In this document: in pieces, positions 46,346 to 55,934 of the stretch
Position numbering within the stretch: the stretch's first letter is position 1
How the letters are laid out: each line of letters starts with the position of its first letter
Assembly (NCBI GenBank): GCA_019058365.1
Contig: JAHPZE010000025.1
Location: 1 to 64,000, forward strand
Source: Promethearchaeota archaeon
GTDB lineage: Archaea; Asgardarchaeota; Lokiarchaeia; Sigyniarchaeales; SOKP01
Reading direction: 5' to 3'
DNA: 64,000 nt
The notes under the pieces: model-generated
Databases searched by the model: none
Told to the model about the DNA's origin: nothing
Seen by the model: only the letters and a program-made list of their open reading frames with translations
Position numbers and translations under genes: made by a program

Positions 46346-48022
46346 TTAAAATATGTACTCTAAATTTAGTTCTAAAGCTGCAACAGGAAATTTTAATTTG
46401 AAATTTAACAAAACTTCTGGGTGTATTTCACCGATCTCTCCAATTTTCTTTCCTTTCAAATAAACACTCCCATATCTACCTTCAAGATAAGTAGGATTTT
46501 TGTCAGGTTTAATTTCATAATCATCATAACACCCTAATGAAGTTATAATAAAATCTAAAGTAGATCTAATCTCTGTGAAATCTGAATGTTCATGATATGT
46601 TGTTGCTGCGACATGAATTTCTCTTCTTGTCCCCGTTTCTTTACTACTATCTAGCAAAATAATATCCCCAACTTCGAAAATTCTTATAGGTTTTTCTTCA
46701 GATCTATTGTTTGAAAGAGTCTCCAGCAATTTCGGTAAGATAGTAGTTCTTGTAGTATTATATTCTTTTGATACAGGGTTTAAAATCTGTACATGACTTG
46801 TTTCTTCAAACTCTTGTTTCATGTAATTATAAAGCTTTTCAGAGTTAGATAAAATAAAGTTCAGGACTTCTAAATATCCCGCTCCAATCATTATAGTCCG
46901 AATTTTATTCGAAAAAGATTGAATCGGATGATATTTTCCGATACATCCTTCTCTAATGGTTGTAGGTAATTTATCATATCCATATCCAATTGCGCATTCT
47001 TCGGTAAAATCAACAACGTGCATTATGTCTCCTCTAAAAGCTGGTACCCAGACATCTAAATATCCTTTCTTTTTTGATTGTTTAGCATCTAGTCTAACCT
47101 TATTAAAACATTTTATCATATCTTTTGAAGATAAACTGATTCCTATATAATCATTAATATAATCAATCCCAACCTCCCACTTCTCAGGATCCAGATTTGG
47201 AGTAAGAATTTCCTTCCCTTTCTCATAATTTACCTTAACACTTTCAATTTTAGCTCCCATATCTGCTAAAGTTGTTGATAAAATATTTAAAGCTAAATTG
47301 ACAGCTTTAAAATCTGTTCCAGTTAAATCTAAAAATAGATTTTTGGTATCATCTGTAACTGTTGTCAATATTCCATTTATAACTGGAGGAAAAGATAAAA
47401 CCTCATTATTATTATCAAAAATTATAGGATACACTTCTTTTCCTTCTAAAATATGAGCATATTCAGTCCCCTTCTCATGTAATAATAAGATTTCTTCTAA
47501 ATTCATAGGATATCCATCACCATGTAATGGAATAAAACTTACAGAATCTGGTTTGACAGCTGTATATCGATAAGGAGGTGTTATTTTATCAAGATCATGA
47601 ACACCTATTGCTACTTTTTTTCTATCTCGTCCAACTGCCCAGTGTAGATGTTCTTGGATGTTCATTAAAGTTGCAACCTCATCTTCATCCAAATCAATAT
47701 TTCTAATTACACCACAGACAATATATGGTCGAACTTGATTAACTATTGAATCAACATTTAATTCAATTTCTCCAGGAGAAATTTCAAAGGAGGGTATTCC
47801 TAACTTAATTTCATAATATCCCTGAAGTGCTCTGGCAATCCCTTCGGGACTAGAAAAGTCAGGTCTATTTGGATTATATTCAACTTTAATTTTTTGCTCT
47901 TCTTCATTTATATCTTCTAAATCTAAACCAATCCATTGCAAATCATATTCTAAATTCTTAATACCTAATTTTTTTCCCACTAACCTCTCTAATCGATCTA
48001 ATTTAAGTTCTAATGTTGGCAA
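46346..48022 (-). CDS. pheT: Phenylalanyl-tRNA synthetase beta subunit
   Basis: 558 residues, the archaeal-eukaryotic size. LELKLDRLERLVGKKLG start, EYNPNRPDFSSPEGIARAL, the B5 and catalytic-like core segments (RGDIMHVVDFTEECAIGYGYDKLP, ILNPVSKEYNTTRTTILPKLLETL) and C-terminal GEIGEIHPEVL. The start is a TTG behind GGAGGT, 9 bases apart; 18 bp after pheS. Pairs with PheS to charge tRNA-Phe. Confidence 0.96.
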   Translation of the reverse strand: MPTLELKLDRLERLVGKKLGIKNLEYDLQWIGLDLEDINEEEQKIKVEYNPNRPDFSSPEGIARALQGYYEIKLGIPSFEISPGEIELNVDSIVNQVRPYIVCGVIRNIDLDEDEVATLMNIQEHLHWAVGRDRKKVAIGVHDLDKITPPYRYTAVKPDSVSFIPLHGDGYPMNLEEILLLHEKGTEYAHILEGKEVYPIIFDNNNEVLSFPPVINGILTTVTDDTKNLFLDLTGTDFKAVNLALNILSTTLADMGAKIESVKVNYEKGKEILTPNLDPEKWEVGIDYINDYIGISLSSKDMIKCFNKVRLDAKQSKKKGYLDVWVPAFRGDIMHVVDFTEECAIGYGYDKLPTTIREGCIGKYHPIQSFSNKIRTIMIGAGYLEVLNFILSNSEKLYNYMKQEFEETSHVQILNPVSKEYNTTRTTILPKLLETLSNNRSEEKPIRIFEVGDIILLDSSKETGTRREIHVAATTYHEHSDFTEIRSTLDFIITSLGCYDDYEIKPDKNPTYLEGRYGSVYLKGKKIGEIGEIHPEVLLNFKLKFPVAALELNLEYIF

Positions 48023-48040
48023 TTCTTCAAAACCTCCATT

Positions 48041-49576
48041 TTAATATGGTTGATTCCGCAACCATTTTATTGGGTTAATATATAAATCTCTAATATCCTT
48101 CCTATCAAAATACAACATAGCTATTCTCTCAAGTCCTTGACCCCATGCTAAAACACGAGTTGGATCTTTAATTCCCCAAGGATATGTAACCTCAGGTCTA
48201 AAGATTCCTGAGCCTCCAAATTCTAACCATTCACCTAATTTATCAAAGTATACAGAAACTTCCATACTGGGCTCAGTATAAGGAAAAAATCCAGGTCTTG
48301 TTATAATCTTTTTAAATCCTAATTTTCTGTAAAATTCTTTTAGTAATCCAATTAAATCACATAGTGTTAAATTATCATCAATAACTATACCTTCAACTTG
48401 AGTAAACTCCGCTAAATGTGATTTATCTACTTTTTCATTTCTGAATACTCTATCAATGCAGAACACTTTAACTGGTGCTTTTTCCTTATTTCTATAAAAT
48501 TCTGCTAATCTTCTTATTGTAGTTGCTGTAGTATGAGTTCTCAATACTGTTTTTTTTGCTATTTCAACATCCCATTCAGAACCCCAACCAAGTGACCCCG
48601 AATCACCACCATTCTCATGTGTTGCCTTAACTGCTTGTACTCTATCACTTTCTGGCAATTTAGCAACTTTAGGATTATTCAAATAGAAAGTATCTTGCAT
48701 TTCTCTGGCCGGATGATCTTGGGGTTGAAATAAAGCATCAAAATTATAAAATGCACTTTCGATTATCGGACCTCTAATCTCAGTAAATCCCATTGAAATA
48801 AATATTTCTCTTATCTCATTAACTAATCTGATCATAGGATGTAGTTTTCCTGCTTTTAATAAGGGGCCCGGCTTGGTAACATCAAAAGGTTTTAAATCAT
48901 AATTTTTCCAAGTTCCAGAGATCAACATCTCAGAAGTAATTTTACTAATTTGCTCTAATTCTTTAATTTTTGAGATTTCAATTTTTTTACCCTTTTCAGT
49001 TAAACTTATGATTCTTTCAGTTCTACGATTTTTATTAACCAACTTTCTTTTATTTAGTAGATCCAATTGTAATAATTCATTTTTAGATAATGTAGAATGA
49101 TCAATAACAGGATTTTCTTTAAATTTTTTTAGAAATTTTTCAAAATCTGTTTCAGGAAAATTTTCAGCAGTAATAAATATTTTATTTTCTCCTGAAGCTT
49201 TGCTTTGCGCAATCCATCTTTTTTTTTTTAAATTTGAAATACCTATATAAAAAATATTTCTATCTAAATGAGATTTTCTTAAGAATTCATCTAAACTTAA
49301 TTCTTTAATATTGTTTTCTAATAATATATTTATTAATTGACGTTCCGGGAGGCCATCTTCTAAGTAATCAATTCCTTCTTTATTTAAAGATATTTGATTA
49401 ACTTCTTCTTCCCTAAAATGCCCTAAATCATTCTCAATTAAATCATTAATTGCAGACATTAGTACAATATAATCTATTTTCAATTCTTTTGCCAGATCAG
49501 TAGCAAGTACCTCAGAACTCTTTTTCTTTAATACCTTTAAAATATCAATTACTTGCTTTTTAAGTCTAATTGTCAT
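48041..49576 (-). CDS. pheS: Phenylalanyl-tRNA synthetase alpha subunit
   Basis: 511 residues. The N-terminal 200 residues are winged-helix-like domains, as in archaeal/eukaryotic PheS. Class II catalytic core: GFTEIRGPIIESAFYNFDALFQPQDHPAREMQDTFY (motif 1-2 region), TLRTHTTATT-like RTHTTATTIRRLAEF, VFCIDRVFRNEKVDKSHLAEFTQVEG and GSGIFRPEVTYPWGI plus ERIAML (motif 3). ATG start. First gene of the pheS-pheT-aroQ run; a 347-bp spacer precedes it. Confidence 0.97.
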   Translation of the reverse strand: MTIRLKKQVIDILKVLKKKSSEVLATDLAKELKIDYIVLMSAINDLIENDLGHFREEEVNQISLNKEGIDYLEDGLPERQLINILLENNIKELSLDEFLRKSHLDRNIFYIGISNLKKKRWIAQSKASGENKIFITAENFPETDFEKFLKKFKENPVIDHSTLSKNELLQLDLLNKRKLVNKNRRTERIISLTEKGKKIEISKIKELEQISKITSEMLISGTWKNYDLKPFDVTKPGPLLKAGKLHPMIRLVNEIREIFISMGFTEIRGPIIESAFYNFDALFQPQDHPAREMQDTFYLNNPKVAKLPESDRVQAVKATHENGGDSGSLGWGSEWDVEIAKKTVLRTHTTATTIRRLAEFYRNKEKAPVKVFCIDRVFRNEKVDKSHLAEFTQVEGIVIDDNLTLCDLIGLLKEFYRKLGFKKIITRPGFFPYTEPSMEVSVYFDKLGEWLEFGGSGIFRPEVTYPWGIKDPTRVLAWGQGLERIAMLYFDRKDIRDLYINPIKWLRNQPY

Positions 49577-49923
49577 ATGCTTTAGCTAAATTTTTTTACT
49601 TTTTTATTATATCTTTTAAAATCTCTAATTTATTTAAATCTTTCGTGGATTAAATCATTCTGAATAGCCCAATCTCGAATTAGAAAGAATCTTTTTTATA
49701 TTAAATGTAAAAATTCTGGATCTTAATAAAAGTAAAACCAAAAATCTCCGCAGCCAAGAGCATAATTTTAGTTTAGTAATTTTATTCCCTTGGCAGAATA
49801 AAGAATTTAAAGAAAAATGAATCTTGATAGAAAAATCTGTTTAGTTTAATACTGATATTTATTAAATTCGTAATCATTATCTCAAGAATTCATTTTTACT
49901 ATAATTTATTATATAATCATGTC
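49577..49923. other. Gene-free spacer upstream of pheS with a weak inverted repeat
   Basis: About 350 bp between pheS and coaD, both on minus. No ORF, tRNA or clear RNA was found. A GCCAAG (49753-49758) / CTTGGC (49789-49794) inverted repeat with a 30-bp centre is the only structure; on the minus strand it lies in the expected pheS leader. Confidence 0.35.
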
Positions 49924-50382
49924 CTAAAAAATTTTCCTATGATGCTTTTCTCGAATAGAAGTAGAACTAATTTTATTGTTATTTTTATCTTTGAGAACAG
50001 GAATTACAATTAAAACAAGAGGTTCTAATCCTTTTTTCTCTCTATTTTCATTTAATCTTAAAGCATTTTCATACGTTTCCTGGCTAACTATTAAGCCTTC
50101 ATATTCTGGATCTTGAGCATATTTATCCATATCTGCCCAATTTTTAATTTCAACAATATTAATTCGCTCTAAATCAGCAAAAGAATTAATATATGTCATT
50201 AAATTCTCTTTTCTGGTTTTGTAATCTTCCAATTTTGAGGAATATTGTTTATTTTTTAATAAATCTTGAGATGTCAGCCCAATCTCTATAAATTCAGAAA
50301 TGGATAAAGCAGTTTTTAATAAAAATTTATGTCCCTCGTGGAGATGATCGAAAGTTCCCCCTAATCCAACTTTCTTTAGAAT
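49924..50382 (-). CDS. coaD: Pantetheine-phosphate adenylyltransferase (archaeal CoaD)
   Basis: Makes dephospho-CoA. GLGGTFDHLHEGHKFLL contains the HxGH-like nucleotidyltransferase motif; LIVSQETYENALRLNENR and KISSTSIRE are typical of the archaeal PPAT family. 49924-50409 is open in frame from a TTG, but those first nine residues (FFWLGVFQ) do not look coding. The natural start is at ATT 50380-50382, seven bases after GGGGGT, or a base-call error for ATG. Adjacent to the zinc/membrane protein gene. Confidence 0.85.
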   Translation of the reverse strand: MLKKVGLGGTFDHLHEGHKFLLKTALSISEFIEIGLTSQDLLKNKQYSSKLEDYKTRKENLMTYINSFADLERINIVEIKNWADMDKYAQDPEYEGLIVSQETYENALRLNENREKKGLEPLVLIVIPVLKDKNNNKISSTSIREKHHRKIF

Positions 50383-50416
50383 CTGAAAAACCCCCAGCCA
50401 AAAAAACAAATGTAAT

Positions 50417-50851
50417 TTATTCTTTTATTTTTAAATTTTCTTTCTTACTTGTGCCTTCCTTCTTCTTTTCGGTAGGACTCTTTAATCTTACTGAATATAT
50501 TTGTTTTATCTCCATAAGGTCCTCACACTTTTCGCATTTATCTATCCTTTTAAATATAAAATCTCCTTTCTCATAATTTCTGACTTTTGTCATTCCACAT
50601 AATTTACAGATCAAAATTGTTAGAGTTTGTCTAATAGGTTCAGTAGGACTTTTTCGGATTTGGATTAATGTAGCCCCAAAACAAATAAACATAAAACCAA
50701 TTGACCAACTTGTGACTTTATCTAGACCAGTATCAAGATAGATAAATATTACTCCTACAACGATTAATATAATTAATAAAATGTTCTTTAAAACGCTTTT
50801 TAAAGTAATTCCTTTTTTGAGTATTTCCTCGTCTTCTTCGTCTTCAATCAT
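50417..50851 (-). CDS. Small membrane protein with zinc-ribbon-like cysteines
   Basis: Function not recognised. About 144 residues from ATG 50851 (an open frame extends to 50950, but that would crowd the promoter of the divergent DUF1512 gene). An acidic start (IEDEEDEEIL) is followed by two hydrophobic segments (about residues 15-40 and 48-65), then a cytosolic CKLCG...CEKC cluster (C-x2-C and C-x2-C) that probably binds zinc, and a Lys-rich tail. Stop lies 7 bp before the coaD frame. Possibly a conserved archaeal membrane protein of unknown role. Confidence 0.55.
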   Translation of the reverse strand: MIEDEEDEEILKKGITLKSVLKNILLIILIVVGVIFIYLDTGLDKVTSWSIGFMFICFGATLIQIRKSPTEPIRQTLTILICKLCGMTKVRNYEKGDFIFKRIDKCEKCEDLMEIKQIYSVRLKSPTEKKKEGTSKKENLKIKE

Positions 50852-50969
50852 TACAATTGTCCAAATATCTTCTTTCCTATGCTTTATAATAGAAAAGAAT
50901 AAATAAATTTTTTTATTATAAAAAGTTAATAGATTATAGATATCAAACATAACTTAATATAAAAATGAG

Positions 50970-52109
50970 ATGAATAATATATATCAAATAGCACAGACAA
51001 CAGATCCCATTTCTCTTATAATATCATTATTGTGGTTAGTACTTATATTTGTATCAATGTTTTATGGACAAAAAATACAAGCATGGAAAGCAGCTAAAGA
51101 CCTTCAAACTGCTTTAGAAAAATTGAAAAAGTGGAATGATGAATGCAAAGAAATTTTGATTACAAACTTTAAAGAGTTTGCTGATAAGAAGAAAACACAG
51201 AAAGATTTAATGTTCCAACTCGAAGATTTAATGACTTTTGTCACTATTGGACCTGTATCTCTCGATCCATATGGAATTATTCCTAAATTCGATCATGTTG
51301 TTGATGTTCGAGACAATAGGTATAAAGAGGAAGTAGAATTATTAGCTCCAAATGCTGATACTGTTCAAAGAGAAAATTTGGAAAATTTATTGGAAGCAGC
51401 CATGGCTATAGATTTTATCTACAGGCTAATTCGACACTATCTTATACTTGGCAAGAAATCAAAATCAATGATTTTATTACTTCAGATTTCATACCAATTG
51501 GGATTAATTATGAGTATGGCAAAAGCCTATTATCTCGCAGCTAAAGCTTTCTCAGAAGGATCTCCTATAGGAGATGGCTTAGGAGCTTTAGTTGCAGCTA
51601 GCTTTATAAGAGCTGTTACAGATGATGATATTAAAGTTGATGAAATTGCACGAGATACAATTGTCCAGGAGGTAAATTTTGAAGAAAGGACAATTTTTGT
51701 AGTACGTGCTAAGGGTCCGGGGGGAACTGTTGGAAAACCAGGAAAAGCTATCAAGAAATTAATTGATCAGCATGGAGATACTATTTCAAGAATAATTATG
51801 ATTGATGCTGGGCTGAAGCTTACTGGAGATAAAACCGGTTCAATAGCAATAGGTGTTGGTGCAGCTATAGGAGGTATAGGAATTGAAAAACACTTTATTG
51901 AAGAAGCTTCAACTGAAAAATCAATACCGATTGATGCTCTTATTTGCAAGGAATCGTTAGAAGATGCAATAACAACCATGAAAAGACCAATTACTCAATC
52001 TGTTGTAAAATTTGTTGACAACATAAAAACATCTATCCGAAAACGGACAGAAAAAGGTACAAAAATTATTATAGCTGGTATTGGCAATACAATTGGAATT
52101 GGAGTATAA
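50970..52109 (+). CDS. DUF1512 family membrane-anchored protein
   Basis: 379 residues matching DUF1512, an archaea-specific family without known function. One N-terminal transmembrane helix (LIISLLWLVLIFVSMFYG), a coiled/helical region (about 40-75), a TFVTIGPVSLDPYGI block, the AMAIDFIYRLIRHYLILGKKSKSMILLLQ core, and a conserved glycine-rich C-terminal half (GPGGTVGKPGKAIKKL, GAAIGGIGIEKHFIEE, IIAGIGNTIGIGV). ATG start; divergent from the zinc/membrane gene by about 120 bp. Confidence 0.85.
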   Translation: MNNIYQIAQTTDPISLIISLLWLVLIFVSMFYGQKIQAWKAAKDLQTALEKLKKWNDECKEILITNFKEFADKKKTQKDLMFQLEDLMTFVTIGPVSLDPYGIIPKFDHVVDVRDNRYKEEVELLAPNADTVQRENLENLLEAAMAIDFIYRLIRHYLILGKKSKSMILLLQISYQLGLIMSMAKAYYLAAKAFSEGSPIGDGLGALVAASFIRAVTDDDIKVDEIARDTIVQEVNFEERTIFVVRAKGPGGTVGKPGKAIKKLIDQHGDTISRIIMIDAGLKLTGDKTGSIAIGVGAAIGGIGIEKHFIEEASTEKSIPIDALICKESLEDAITTMKRPITQSVVKFVDNIKTSIRKRTEKGTKIIIAGIGNTIGIGV

Positions 52110-52319
52110 TTATTACTTATTGTTTTTAACTAAGATTTATTTTTTTACCAATATTTTTAGCAATTTTTGTAAAATAACTTTTAATCTCTAAAAGCAAATA
52201 TCGATAATATCACCATAAGAAAAATAGAAATGATTTTATAATTAAGGAAATATCATTAATTAATTGAATTTTATAATCAAATGAAAAATATATTAGATAA
52301 TTAAGTCAAAATTTAAATT

Positions 52320-52336
52320 GAGGTGGAAAGAAAATT
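52320..52336 (+). promoter_or_regulatory. GAGGTGG ribosome binding site with ATT 7 bases downstream
   Basis: GAGGTGG at 52320-52326, then seven bases, then ATT (52334-52336), which would begin the family-typical YGYMGKILRVDL N-terminus. The first ATG (52346) is 19 bases from this site, too far for it, so ATT may be the real start. Confidence 0.5.
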
Positions 52337-52345
52337 TACGGCTAT

Positions 52346-54196
52346 ATGGGAAAGATTCTGAGAGTTGATTTAACAAGTGGTAAAATTAGTGAAGAATTTC
52401 CTGATGAAGAAACATTAAAATTGTATTTAGGAGGAGCAGGATTAGCAACTAAATATTTACTTGAAGAAGTGCCAAAAGGAGTTGATCCATTAGGACCAGA
52501 GAATAAACTTATATTTATGACTGGACCACTTACAGGTACTCCCTCACCTAGTACTGGAAGATATAGTATAGTTTCGAAATCTCCTCTTACTGGAGGATGG
52601 GGCGAAGCTAATTCCGCTGGTTATTGGGGTGTAGACTTTAAAAGATCTGGTTTTGATGGAATTATTTTCGAAGGAGTATCCTCTAAACCTGTTTATTTTC
52701 TTACGGAAGAGGGAAAAGCGGAATTAAAAGATGCTTCAGATATATGGGGTAAAAAAACTCACGAGGCAACAAAGATAATAAAGGAGAGACACGGAGAGAG
52801 ATATAATGTTGCTTTGATTGGTCCTGCAGGTGAAAATTTAGTTAAATATGCGGCAGTTATGAATGATTGTGATAAACCTTTCTATGGGCGAGCTGCGGGA
52901 CGATGTGGTATGGGTGCAGTAATGGGATCTAAAAAGTTGAAAGCGGTAGTATCGCATGGAAAGTCAAAAATTGAAGTGGCAAAACCAGACGAATATAAGG
53001 AAGAAGCAAAGCAGAGATTTGATTGGGTAAATCAAAGTTTATTAAAGATGACTTTAGAGGTATTCGGAACAGCCACTATGGTTGACCTCGTAAATATTAA
53101 AGGAGGGCTCCCAACAAATAATTGGCAAACAGGAGTATTTCCTAAGCCTGATGTTATTAATGGAACTGCTATCAATGATAATATCCTTATAGATAGAAAA
53201 CCATGTTTTTCATGTCCAATTGCTTGTGGAAGAATTGCAGAGATTAAAGAAGGTCCATATAAAAGTGTTGGTGAAGGACCTGAATATGAATCTATTGGTG
53301 CTTTAGGTACTATGTGTGGTCTTGATGATTTAAATGCGATTACTTATGCCCACTTTCTATGTAATGAATATGGTCTTGATACTATTTCTGCGGGAAATAC
53401 TATTGGTTTTGCAATGGAATGCACTGAAAAGGGAATTTTAACTGATACAGATGGTATTAATCTAAAATTTGGGAATGCTCAAGCAGTTATTGAAATGCTT
53501 GAAAAAATTACCAAACGAGAGGGTATTGGCGATCTTTTAGCTGAAGGTGTGAAAATAATGTCAAATAGATTAGGTAAAGGTTCTGAAAAGTTCGCTATGC
53601 ATGTGAAAGGTCTTGAACTTCCTTGTTATGATCCTAGAGCAGCAAAAATTACTGGTTTAGCTTATGTAACAGCAAATCGAGGGGGAGATCATATAACTGC
53701 TTATATTGAAGGTCCAGCATTTCTAGCGATGCCCTTTATGATTGTTGATGATGCAGATGTGGGTGATCCACTCCAAGAAATACCAGAAAAGACAAGAATA
53801 GTAAAAGATTTTGAGGATTCGTTTGGTGTTTTTGATGCGATTGGTGGATGTAAATTCATGGGGATGGTCCTTACTGCAGAAGATTGGGCTGGATTAATTT
53901 CAAAGCTTATGGGTTACGATTTTACAGCTACTGACTTTAGAAAAACAGGTGAAAGAATTTACAACCTTGAAAGGGCATTTCTAGTAAGAGAAGGTTTTTC
54001 AAGAAAAGATGATACTTTACCTCCAAGATTATTAGAAGAACCCTTACCAGAGGGACCTGCTGAAGGACATACAGTCAATTTAGCCCCTATGTTGGATGCC
54101 TATTATGAATTTCGTGGTTGGGATAAAGATGGCAAACCAACTAAAGAAAAACTTCAAGAACTCGGTTTAGATTGGGTTATTAACAAAATCTATTAA
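52346..54196 (+). CDS. aor: Aldehyde:ferredoxin oxidoreductase (tungsten/molybdenum pterin)
   Basis: Oxidises aldehydes to acids with ferredoxin, using a tungstopterin. GKILRVDLTSGKI start, LGGAGLATKYLL, TGPLTGTPSPSTGRYSIVSKSPLTGG, AGRCGMGAVMGSKKLKAV (pterin loop). The [4Fe-4S] cysteines are C287, C290, C294 and C502, counted from this ATG. 616 residues. ATG 52346 is used here; the ribosome binding site favours a start four codons earlier. It is followed after 43 bp by acyl-CoA synthetase, suggesting aldehyde to acid to acyl-CoA. Confidence 0.93.
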   Translation: MGKILRVDLTSGKISEEFPDEETLKLYLGGAGLATKYLLEEVPKGVDPLGPENKLIFMTGPLTGTPSPSTGRYSIVSKSPLTGGWGEANSAGYWGVDFKRSGFDGIIFEGVSSKPVYFLTEEGKAELKDASDIWGKKTHEATKIIKERHGERYNVALIGPAGENLVKYAAVMNDCDKPFYGRAAGRCGMGAVMGSKKLKAVVSHGKSKIEVAKPDEYKEEAKQRFDWVNQSLLKMTLEVFGTATMVDLVNIKGGLPTNNWQTGVFPKPDVINGTAINDNILIDRKPCFSCPIACGRIAEIKEGPYKSVGEGPEYESIGALGTMCGLDDLNAITYAHFLCNEYGLDTISAGNTIGFAMECTEKGILTDTDGINLKFGNAQAVIEMLEKITKREGIGDLLAEGVKIMSNRLGKGSEKFAMHVKGLELPCYDPRAAKITGLAYVTANRGGDHITAYIEGPAFLAMPFMIVDDADVGDPLQEIPEKTRIVKDFEDSFGVFDAIGGCKFMGMVLTAEDWAGLISKLMGYDFTATDFRKTGERIYNLERAFLVREGFSRKDDTLPPRLLEEPLPEGPAEGHTVNLAPMLDAYYEFRGWDKDGKPTKEKLQELGLDWVINKIY

Positions 54197-54239
54197 TATT
54201 TTTTATATATTTTTTTTTATTAAATTCTAAAAAGTGAGA

Positions 54240-55934
54240 ATGTTGGGAGAGAAAAAAGTTACATATGCAGATAAACCTTGGTTAAAATCTTATAAAATTG
54301 GACCATTTCCACTTAAAAAAACAATGCAACCATATCCAGAGATAAATATTTATCAATTCCTCGTGGATTCTGCTACAAAATATCCAGACAACATTGCAAC
54401 CAAATATCTTGGAGATGAGATGACTTATAAAGAATTAAAGCTTAAAGTTGATAAACTTGCAAGTGCTCTCGTCGACTTCGGAGTAAGAAAAGGAATTATG
54501 GTTGCTTCTGTTCTTCCTTCTTCTCCTGAATTTATCTTAATTCATTTTGCTGCCTTGAAACTTGGAGCTATACATGTGCCATTAAGTATATTGCATGATA
54601 AGGTAGATTTAGAATACGAATTAAAAGAAAGTGGAGCAGAGGTTGTTTTATGTTCATATCGGCGTCTTGAACGTGTGAATGAAGTAAAACCAAATACTAA
54701 CCTAAAAACCGTGATATACACACCAATCAAATTATTTCCAGATTACAAATTACCAGATATGAAAAAGCTTACTGAACATGGATATTATTTGTTAGATGAC
54801 TTGCTAGAAAAATATGAGCCCCATACAGAAACAGTAAATATTAATCCTAAAGAAGATTTAGCATTACTTCCTTTTACAGGAGGTACAACGGGGGTACCTA
54901 AAGCAACAATGCTAACTCATTTCAACGTTACTTCTAATGTAATCCAATTATTCCATTGGATGATGGATCCCCTAAAGTCTGGTATAATAGGAAAAGCCGC
55001 AGTAACAATATGTGTTCCGCTTTTTCATGCATACGGACAAATCAGTATGCATGTTTGTGTATCATGGGGATTGAAAATGTTATTAATGGATCCAAGAGAT
55101 ATGCTTAAAATTGCAGAAGTTATTAAAGAAATTCGACCATTTATGGTTTTAGGTGTACCAACTCATTATATGTATTTACTTAAATTAGATCTTCCAAAAG
55201 CTCCAATTTTTTATATTTCTGGAGCTGCACCCTTAGCTCCTGAACTTGCTGATGAGTTTTCAAAAAAAACGGGAGTTCCTATGAGTGAAGGATATGGTGC
55301 AACAGAGACTAGCGCATCTAGCCATATTAATCTTTCTTCAATGTCGAAAGTTACAGGATTTATGGCAGCTACGAAACCTGGAGTCGGAGTACCTATAGCG
55401 GACACTGAAGTTAAACTTGTTAGTCCAGATACAGGAGAAGAAGTACCCTTCGGAGAAGCTGGTGAAGTTTGGATTCGTGGACCACAAATTATGAAAGGGT
55501 ATTGGCCAACTCCAGGCAAAGGTTTAACAGAAGATGGTTGGTTGCAAATGGGAGATATTGGAATAATGGATAATGATGGATTTTTTAGAATAGTAGATCG
55601 AATAAAAGACATGATTAATGTATCAGGAAATAAAGTATACTCACGGGTTATTGATGATATTTTGCATGAACATGAAGCAATTGATGAAGCAGGTGTGATT
55701 GGAATTCCTGATATTGAACGTCCTGGGAGCGAAAGAGTAAAAGCATTTGTCCAACTTAAAGAACCTTTTAAGGGGAAGGTATCTGAATCAGAGATTATTG
55801 AATTCTTGAAGGACAAAGTAAAACCATACGCCTTACCAAAAGAAGTGGAGTTTCGCGATAGTTTACCATTAACTATGGTAATGAAGCTTAACAAGAAACA
55901 GCTAAGAGATGAAGAAGCAGCTAAAAGGAAATAA
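54240..55934 (+). CDS. AMP-forming acyl-CoA synthetase (long-chain-type)
   Basis: Activates a carboxylic acid to acyl-CoA with ATP. ANL superfamily motifs: FTGGTTGVPKATMLTH (P-loop), GYGATETSAS, and MGDIGIMDNDGFFRIVDRIKDMI with the C-terminal domain hinge. ATG 54240; GTG 54234 is two codons earlier. About 564 residues. Its stop is directly followed, in the same frame, by an LRR-coding stretch, and a second copy of its 3' end lies 320 bp downstream (56254-56355), so this site has been rearranged. Probably cotranscribed with aor. Confidence 0.93.
   Translation: MLGEKKVTYADKPWLKSYKIGPFPLKKTMQPYPEINIYQFLVDSATKYPDNIATKYLGDEMTYKELKLKVDKLASALVDFGVRKGIMVASVLPSSPEFILIHFAALKLGAIHVPLSILHDKVDLEYELKESGAEVVLCSYRRLERVNEVKPNTNLKTVIYTPIKLFPDYKLPDMKKLTEHGYYLLDDLLEKYEPHTETVNINPKEDLALLPFTGGTTGVPKATMLTHFNVTSNVIQLFHWMMDPLKSGIIGKAAVTICVPLFHAYGQISMHVCVSWGLKMLLMDPRDMLKIAEVIKEIRPFMVLGVPTHYMYLLKLDLPKAPIFYISGAAPLAPELADEFSKKTGVPMSEGYGATETSASSHINLSSMSKVTGFMAATKPGVGVPIADTEVKLVSPDTGEEVPFGEAGEVWIRGPQIMKGYWPTPGKGLTEDGWLQMGDIGIMDNDGFFRIVDRIKDMINVSGNKVYSRVIDDILHEHEAIDEAGVIGIPDIERPGSERVKAFVQLKEPFKGKVSESEIIEFLKDKVKPYALPKEVEFRDSLPLTMVMKLNKKQLRDEEAAKRK

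Noticed and set aside
49577..49923. tRNA or structured RNA in the pheS upstream spacer
   Set aside because: No cloverleaf or GC-rich stem; only a 6-bp inverted repeat with a long loop.
55211..55894. Long minus-strand open frame (227 codons) inside the acyl-CoA synthetase gene
   Set aside because: Antisense to a well-conserved gene, Ser/Pro/Ile-rich composition typical of antisense translation, no domain.
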